This document shows positions 59,127 through 64,000 of a DNA stretch of 64,000 bases, in pieces. A model generated the notes under the pieces. That model worked only from the letters and a program-made list of their open reading frames with translations. It had not been told where the DNA came from and searched no databases. Each line of letters starts with the position of its first letter. The stretch's first letter is position 1. Origin of the DNA: Streptococcus oralis subsp. dentisani (GTDB taxonomy: Bacteria; Bacillota; Bacilli; Lactobacillales; Streptococcaceae); the NCBI RefSeq assembly GCF_002096335.1, contig NZ_NCUW01000030.1:620001-684000 (forward strand), written 5' to 3'. The position numbers and the translations under genes are program-made.

Positions 59127-61619
59127 TTACCTTTTCTCTTTCTTGGATTTTTCTTTCATTCTATTGCGACGAGATTGGAGAAAATCAGCTACAGCAGGCT
59201 CTAGCTGTTCTCTAGAAAGAACCTGAACAGCCCTTTCTTTTGACAAGGCCTGGGCGATTTGTTTGCCGTAACGCTTGCTAACGACACGACTGTCTAAGAT
59301 AACAGCAACCGAACCTTGGTCAGATCTTCTAACAGTACGGCCCAGAGCTTGTTTTAGCCGAATAATCGCCATCGGCAACTGATAATCATAGAAAGGATTT
59401 TTCCCTTCTTGACGCAGTTCTTGGTTTAATTTTTTGGTTAACGGTTCTTGGGGGTTTTGGAAAGGCAATCTCGGAATCACTTGGATCACGCAAGGATGGG
59501 TTGAAAAATCAACTCCTTCCCAGAAACTACCTGTTCCGAGTAAGATCTGGCGTTCACCTTTTTCAAAACGTTTTTTCAGTTGGCTTGGTTCCCCATTTTT
59601 ATACTGAGCTAGATGCGGTTGGTCGAGCAGGTCTGAAACAGCCAGCAACATCTCTTTTGAGGTAAACAAGACCAGTATGGGTTCTTGAAAGGCCTGTAAG
59701 CTTCGAGTGACAGAAGCCACTTCACTAGCATAGTCAACAGGTGAAACTTCTGTCACAAGAGGAAAATCATCGACTAGAAAGACTTCTTGTTGCTCCTGCT
59801 TTGCTACATCAAGCTTAACAAGCGGAGCATCTGGAAATCCCAACAAATCTGCTAAGGAAACCCGATTACTGATTTCAAGAGTGGCCGATACTCCTAGGAG
59901 TCTACAATCTTCTGGCAATAAGTCTGCTAGTATAAAGCGGCCTTTTTTACTTGAACAAATCAAGACATCCTTGCTCGATTTCTCTGCTGTAGCAAGCCAA
60001 AATTCACGATCCGAGGTGAAAAAGTTTGCAATTTCTCGATACTCTGGGAGAGTTAACTCCGAAAAATGTTGGCGCAACTCTTCAAGAGAATCCAACCACT
60101 TTCCATTCTTCAGACCTGACTGATAGTGCTCCATCAAGTAACGACATTCAAAACCTATACTCTCCAGCAAGCGTTTCTGAACCAAATCTTCCTCTGTCTC
60201 CAAGGACTTTTCAATTTGAGTTACAAGTTCCTCAAGGCGATAAGCCTGCTGGGCTAGATTTTCGAGAGCTAGCAGCATTTTTTGAGCTTCATCCAAGATC
60301 AGCAAACGGTTATCGACAAACTCTGGATTGTCTTCCAAACGAGTGACCAGATAGGCATGATTAGTCAAGAGAACGCGACTGGTCTTGGCCTTTTCCTGCC
60401 CTCGTTTCCAAAAATCCTCTGTGGCAAATAAACTTTTCTTTGAAAGCTTGCCATCGTGGACTAGTTCTGGCAGAAAGTGCTGGTAGCGATAAAGCTGCCC
60501 GATTTCGTCCAAGTCACCTGTCTCTGACTCTGTTAGCCAGATAAGCAACTGCATTTTAAAGCGTGTGAAAAGGCGATTGGACTCTGATCGATGGAGAACT
60601 CTGTGAAAGGCATCCAGTTTTAAATAGTTTTGAGGACCCTTGAGACTATGAATCTCCAGATGGAAAACCTCTTTTAAGCGCTGACCTTCTTCTTGCATGA
60701 TTTGATTTTGAAGAATTTTGGTCGGAACACTCACTAGGATACCTACTTGACTCTCCAAGTTCAAAGCTGGGAGGAGATAACCATAAGTCTTGCCCAGTCC
60801 CGTTTGGGCTTGGATAAAGGAAGTCTGGTGTTCTTCCAATAATTGCTCAATCTTCTCCGCAAATTCCATCTGTTGCGGTCGCTCCTCCAGCCCCAATAAA
60901 GAAATGTTTTTAGCAAAGTCTTTGGATAACTTTCGTGGGACTAAGGCTTTGCTTTCCTTTCTGAGGAAAAGCCCATGAAGCTCCATCAAGTCTGGCGAAG
61001 ATAAGAGAGATTGTTGCTGGTAAACCTCCTCAATCAACAGATAACTTTCATAGAGAAGGTTGTCTGCAAGGTCTAACAAGCTTTCTAAGAGCCCTTTAGG
61101 TAGCTCAAAAAGTTTTTGACGCATGTAAAGCAAGAGTTCAGCTGTTGCCTGAGCATCTGACAGGGCAGTGTGGGCATGTTCCAGCTCAATTCCCAACTCT
61201 TGACAAAGGATACCTAAGTTATACTTTTCAAACTGAGGATACAGAACCTGGGCAAGCTCAACTGTATCCACCCGCGGTGTGCGCAATTCATATCCTTCAA
61301 AAAAGAGAAATTCTGCAAGAAGGTTGGCATCAAACTGTACATTGTGCGCAACAAAAATACCGTCCTTAACCAATTCAAAAATTTTTCCAGCCACCTGAGA
61401 AAATTCTGGTGCCACAGCCAAACGTTGATCGGTCAGACCTGTTAATTCTTTGATATGAGAGTCCAAGGGTTCATGAGGATTGACATCAGTCGCATACTGA
61501 TCGATGATTTCACCATTCTCAATCACCACAATGCCTACTTGAATAATTTTTGCCTTGCTTCCGGTGCTGGTCGCCTCTAAATCAACGACCACATACCGAT
61601 CATTTCTTGCATTCATCAT
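59127..61619 (-). CDS. dinG: DinG-family protein with N-terminal exonuclease domain
   Basis: 830 aa. Residues 5-165 form a DnaQ-like 3'-5' exonuclease (VVDLEATSTG, AHNVQFDANLL, HTALSDAQAT). The rest is an XPD/DinG-type ATPase: Walker A AQTGLGKTYG, box II LLILDEAQKM, and FWEGVDFSTH. The Fe-S cluster cysteines of E. coli DinG are absent (KGPQNYLKLDAFH), as in S. aureus DinG, which acts as an exonuclease. Two adjacent ATGs (61619 and 61616) compete. A TATAAT 5 nt upstream suggests a leaderless message. First gene of dinG-rodA-DJ-1. Confidence 0.92.
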   Translation of the reverse strand: MMNARNDRYVVVDLEATSTGSKAKIIQVGIVVIENGEIIDQYATDVNPHEPLDSHIKELTGLTDQRLAVAPEFSQVAGKIFELVKDGIFVAHNVQFDANLLAEFLFFEGYELRTPRVDTVELAQVLYPQFEKYNLGILCQELGIELEHAHTALSDAQATAELLLYMRQKLFELPKGLLESLLDLADNLLYESYLLIEEVYQQQSLLSSPDLMELHGLFLRKESKALVPRKLSKDFAKNISLLGLEERPQQMEFAEKIEQLLEEHQTSFIQAQTGLGKTYGYLLPALNLESQVGILVSVPTKILQNQIMQEEGQRLKEVFHLEIHSLKGPQNYLKLDAFHRVLHRSESNRLFTRFKMQLLIWLTESETGDLDEIGQLYRYQHFLPELVHDGKLSKKSLFATEDFWKRGQEKAKTSRVLLTNHAYLVTRLEDNPEFVDNRLLILDEAQKMLLALENLAQQAYRLEELVTQIEKSLETEEDLVQKRLLESIGFECRYLMEHYQSGLKNGKWLDSLEELRQHFSELTLPEYREIANFFTSDREFWLATAEKSSKDVLICSSKKGRFILADLLPEDCRLLGVSATLEISNRVSLADLLGFPDAPLVKLDVAKQEQQEVFLVDDFPLVTEVSPVDYASEVASVTRSLQAFQEPILVLFTSKEMLLAVSDLLDQPHLAQYKNGEPSQLKKRFEKGERQILLGTGSFWEGVDFSTHPCVIQVIPRLPFQNPQEPLTKKLNQELRQEGKNPFYDYQLPMAIIRLKQALGRTVRRSDQGSVAVILDSRVVSKRYGKQIAQALSKERAVQVLSREQLEPAVADFLQSRRNRMKEKSKKEKR

Positions 61620-61799
61620 TAAAAATTATATCAAAAAAAGCATGATTTGACACCCCTCAACTTTGATAACAATCTCGCTTTCCTTGCGAGTTTGACTAAA
61701 AATCAAGACCTTAAAAGAGAGAATTTCACACAAGTTCAGCAGTTGGTCGCTGGTTCTGAGGTATTTGAAAACTTTATCAACAAAGCTACATCAACATAA
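61620..61799 (+). pseudogene. Possible 3' fragment of an unidentified plus-strand gene
   Basis: Reading plus, a frame with no start codon runs to TAA at 61797-61799. It contains FDNNLAFLASLTKNQDLKR and ENFTQVQQLVAGSEVFENFI then NKATST. Composition looks protein-like, but I cannot name the parent. It overlaps the dinG promoter region and may be chance. Confidence 0.35.
61625..61630 (-). promoter_or_regulatory. Extended -10 of dinG, predicted leaderless
   Basis: Minus strand TTGATATAAT ends 5 nt before ATG 61619. No clear -35 (GTGTCA at 17 nt). Confidence 0.6.
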
Positions 61800-61815
61800 A
61801 AAGACAACCAAGATA

Positions 61816-62667
61816 TTAGCTGCCTTTTTGAGATATTTTTTTCATTGTTTTCGGAAGAGCTTTACTAATTTCTGTTGGCAGGACAAAATAGTTTTCTTGA
61901 GCTAGTTCTTGCGCAATAGCTGAATGAAGATAGGTCGCTACCACCACGCTCTCATAGAGACTGACTTGATGAAACTGACCTGCAAAACCTGCAATCATCC
62001 CAGCCAGAGTATCTCCCATTCCACCAGTTGCTTGATAGGGGCCTCCAACCTGTAACTGATAATATTCAGGCTGACCGACTTGCCAGATACGAGTTGCCGG
62101 ACCTTTCTCAACTAAAATCGTTCCTTGAGGAAAATCAGAAAGAGCCCTAGTAGTCGTCTCTGTATTTTGATGGTCAAGAACTATACCAGACAGTCTTTCC
62201 CATTCCTTTTGGTGGGGAGTTAGGATGAGCTGACTAGAAGGAAATGGTAACTGGCCGTTTGCTAAGATGCCCAAAGCGCCGCCATCTGCAATCAAAATCT
62301 GGTCTTTTCTAAGGCTGTCAAAGACCCTTTTTACGAGTTCTTCTCCAAATGCATCCTCTCGCAAACCCGGACCTAACAAGACAACTTCTGCCTTTTCCAA
62401 CTGCTCTTTTAACAATTCCTGGTCTTGAAGAGAGAAGGCCATAGCCTCAGGTAAATGACTGTGTAGAGCAAGGATATTTTCCCTATCTGTTCCAACGGTC
62501 ACCAATCCTGCACCACTTTTTACAGTTGCCAAGGCAGCCATGATGATGGCTCCACCATAAGGATAGGTCCCTCCCAGCAAAAGCAGACGGCCATAGTCTC
62601 CTTTATGACTGGTACGAGAACGTTCAATAATGACTTTTTCTAGTAAGGCTTGATCAATCACTTTCAT
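61816..62667 (-). CDS. nnrD: ADP/ATP-dependent NAD(P)H-hydrate dehydratase
   Basis: Repairs hydrated NAD(P)H, 283 aa. YjeF C-terminal domain family: KGDYGRLLLLGGTYPYGGAI, LGPGLRED, LTPHQKEWERLSG, and GGMGDTLAGMIAGF with catalytic Asp. No epimerase domain. I place the start at 62667: the in-frame ATG at 62688 lies inside the -10 box. Confidence 0.9.
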   Translation of the reverse strand: MKVIDQALLEKVIIERSRTSHKGDYGRLLLLGGTYPYGGAIIMAALATVKSGAGLVTVGTDRENILALHSHLPEAMAFSLQDQELLKEQLEKAEVVLLGPGLREDAFGEELVKRVFDSLRKDQILIADGGALGILANGQLPFPSSQLILTPHQKEWERLSGIVLDHQNTETTTRALSDFPQGTILVEKGPATRIWQVGQPEYYQLQVGGPYQATGGMGDTLAGMIAGFAGQFHQVSLYESVVVATYLHSAIAQELAQENYFVLPTEISKALPKTMKKISQKGS

Positions 62668-62686
62668 CCTTTTTTCCTCTCTATTC

Positions 62687-62692
62687 ATTATA
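62687..62692 (-). promoter_or_regulatory. Promoter -10 of nnrD
   Basis: TATAAT on the minus strand, directly after the terminator of the Cof gene. Expected start about 62680, 13 nt ahead of the chosen ATG with GAGG between them. Confidence 0.6.
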
Positions 62693-62696
62693 CTAT

Positions 62697-62719
62697 AAAA
62701 GGAGGTTCAGACCTCCTTC
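62697..62719 (-). terminator. Terminator of folD-cof
   Basis: GAAGGAGGT / ACCTCCTTT with loop ctga, then TTATAG on the minus strand. The -10 of nnrD starts 5 nt farther on. Confidence 0.75.
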
Positions 62720-62723
62720 TACA

Positions 62724-63497
62724 CTATTTTCCCTTAAATTCCGCAAAGGTCTGTAAGATTTTAGCTGCCACTGCTGGAGAAGGTTCTCCTTTTTGCTCTA
62801 CCGTTTCATCTGCATATGGAGTAAGGCCAGCAAAATCGCCTATCTGAACTGAATAAAGAGATGTCTTAAACAGTTCAATATCGTTTTGGTCATTTCCAAA
62901 AGCGATGAAGTTCTCCCCACATAACTTTTCAACAGTTGTCGCCTTATGAGTATCCAAGGGATTAACATAAAGGCACTTTTCATGCTCATGATAAGACAGA
63001 TGAGCCTGTCCTAGTCTTTCTAGCTGACCAAGCAGATCATCAAGCAAATCCTCATGGTCACCCATATAAACGACTACCTTAATCGGAGTACCCAAGTCCT
63101 CGAGTTTCTGATGACGAGCTACCTTTAGGGGATCCACACTGGAGAAAAATGGAATCTTCTCTACAATCTGACCACTATAGTCAAAGCAATCATCTACAAA
63201 GAAAGGGAGATTATAGGTCTGGCAATAATCCACTAGCGCCTGATAAACTCCAGCATCGAGATTTCTTTCATAGATAGCTTTCCCCAGATAATAGGCTACG
63301 CCACCATTCAAACCTATAACCAAACGCTGACTGAGCTCGGGACCTAACAAGCCCAAACAATCCCGATAAGAGCGAGCTGATGCAAATACAAGCTCATGCC
63401 CATAATCTTCAGCCTTTAAAAGAACCTGCTTAATCTCCTCATCAATGGTCATGTAGTCAAAAGATAGCGTTCCATCCAGGTCAAATACGAATTTCAT
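62724..63497 (-). CDS. Cof-type HAD-IIB hydrolase
   Basis: 257 aa phosphatase. Nucleophile DLDGTLSFD at the N-terminus, FASARSYRD, and FIAFGNDQNDIELF near the C-terminus. The cap is of the IIB type. Sugar-phosphate or flavin/PLP-type phosphatase activity is common in the family; substrate unknown. It begins 4 nt after folD. Confidence 0.9.
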   Translation of the reverse strand: MKFVFDLDGTLSFDYMTIDEEIKQVLLKAEDYGHELVFASARSYRDCLGLLGPELSQRLVIGLNGGVAYYLGKAIYERNLDAGVYQALVDYCQTYNLPFFVDDCFDYSGQIVEKIPFFSSVDPLKVARHQKLEDLGTPIKVVVYMGDHEDLLDDLLGQLERLGQAHLSYHEHEKCLYVNPLDTHKATTVEKLCGENFIAFGNDQNDIELFKTSLYSVQIGDFAGLTPYADETVEQKGEPSPAVAAKILQTFAEFKGK

Positions 63498-63501
63498 CTT
63501 C

Positions 63502-64000
63502 CTAGTCCTTGTTTAGTGTTCGAAGCGCTGCCTGATAGGTTTGCTCCATTAGCATGGTAATAGTCATAGGTCCAACTCCGCCCGGTACAGGTGTGATGTG
63601 ACTAGCAAGTGGTGCAACGGCATCATAATCAACATCTCCACAAAGCTTGCCATTTTCATCTCGGTTCATCCCAACGTCAATGACAACTGCACCTGGTTTG
63701 ACGAAGTCAGCAGTCACAAACTTGGCGCGACCAATAGCTACGACAAGGATATCCGCCTTAGCAGCAACCTTGGCAAGATGATGGGTGCGTGAGTGGGTCA
63801 AAGTCACAGTCGCATTCTTGGCTAGAAGAAGCTGAGCCATGGGTTTTCCAACGATATTTGAACGACCGATAACAACCGCATTTTTACCTTCTAGATCAAT
63901 CCCATATTCATGAAACATCTCCATAATTCCTGCAGGTGTTGAAGGAATCATAACTGGATGACCAGACCAGAGGCGACCCATGTTTAGGGGATGGAAACCA
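63502..64000 (-). CDS. folD: Methylenetetrahydrofolate dehydrogenase/cyclohydrolase FolD, 5' end outside window
   Basis: C-terminal NADP-binding half: [47 protein letters not shown], and [31 protein letters not shown]. The frame is open to the window edge (GFHPLN precedes MGRLW), so the start is outside. It interconverts 5,10-methylene- and 10-formyl-tetrahydrofolate. Transcribed with the Cof gene. Confidence 0.95.
   Translation of the reverse strand, partial: GFHPLNMGRLWSGHPVMIPSTPAGIMEMFHEYGIDLEGKNAVVIGRSNIVGKPMAQLLLAKNATVTLTHSRTHHLAKVAAKADILVVAIGRAKFVTADFVKPGAVVIDVGMNRDENGKLCGDVDYDAVAPLASHITPVPGGVGPMTITMLMEQTYQAALRTLNKD

Overview
The window is a low-GC Gram-positive chromosome segment from the mitis group of Streptococcus (S. 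oralis / S. mitis / S. pneumoniae relatives). Evidence: BOX-type repeats, a choline-binding phosphorylcholine esterase (Pce) with three LicD-type domains, MecA, EzrA, PgdA and an H2O-forming NADH oxidase, with blocks of gene order that I remember from S. pneumoniae. The blocks are joined differently from pneumococcus, which points to a commensal relative. No rRNA, tRNA, CRISPR array, prophage or intact IS was seen.

Layout. 1-8.9 kb: amidohydrolase, a heterodimeric ABC exporter, MsrAB, homoserine kinase and dehydrogenase, MecA. 9-18 kb: surface-polymer region: a flippase (+), then a five-gene minus-strand operon (licD, GT2 glycosyltransferase, polymerase-LicD fusion, licD, pce), probably for phosphocholine-decorated teichoic acid. 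18-28.5 kb: LCP protein and the aromatic amino acid pathway (pheA, aroK, aroA | ylbF-like, tyrA, aroC, aroB, aroE, aroD, SAM methyltransferase) in two units split by a terminator. 28.7-31 kb: cytoplasmic alpha-amylase with a MalR/LacI-type operator, then a graveyard of IS30-like and IS200-like fragments. 31-37.4 kb: rlmB, trxB, amino-acid ABC pair, ArsC/Spx-like protein, ogt, GNAT, DUF1836, TrhA-like membrane protein.

37.5-39.6 kb is an AT-rich accessory ABC system whose ATPase is split at a 7-A slippery tract. 40-43 kb: pdxST and nox. 43.2-46.1 kb: an apbE / FMN-reductase / multidomain flavoprotein operon; the last protein ends in two copies of an ApbE-type flavinylation motif. 46-50.5 kb: DUF896, glyS, glyQ and a GFA-family gene behind a glycine T-box. 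A duplicated glyQ start carrying a palindromic insertion lies between the GFA gene and glyQ. 50.5-64 kb: aldo/keto reductase, pgdA, ezrA, gyrB, HAD phosphatase, DJ-1-like protein, rodA, dinG, NAD(P)HX dehydratase, Cof-type HAD and partial folD.

Most genes are on the minus strand. Most operons end in clear rho-independent hairpins. Three genes (the operon-leading methyltransferase, rlmB, dinG) have a TATAAT only 5-7 nt before the start codon, suggesting leaderless transcripts. The items most worth checking are the tandem flavinylation tail, the polymerase-LicD fusion, the glyQ start duplication with its insertion, and the slippery ABC ATPase.
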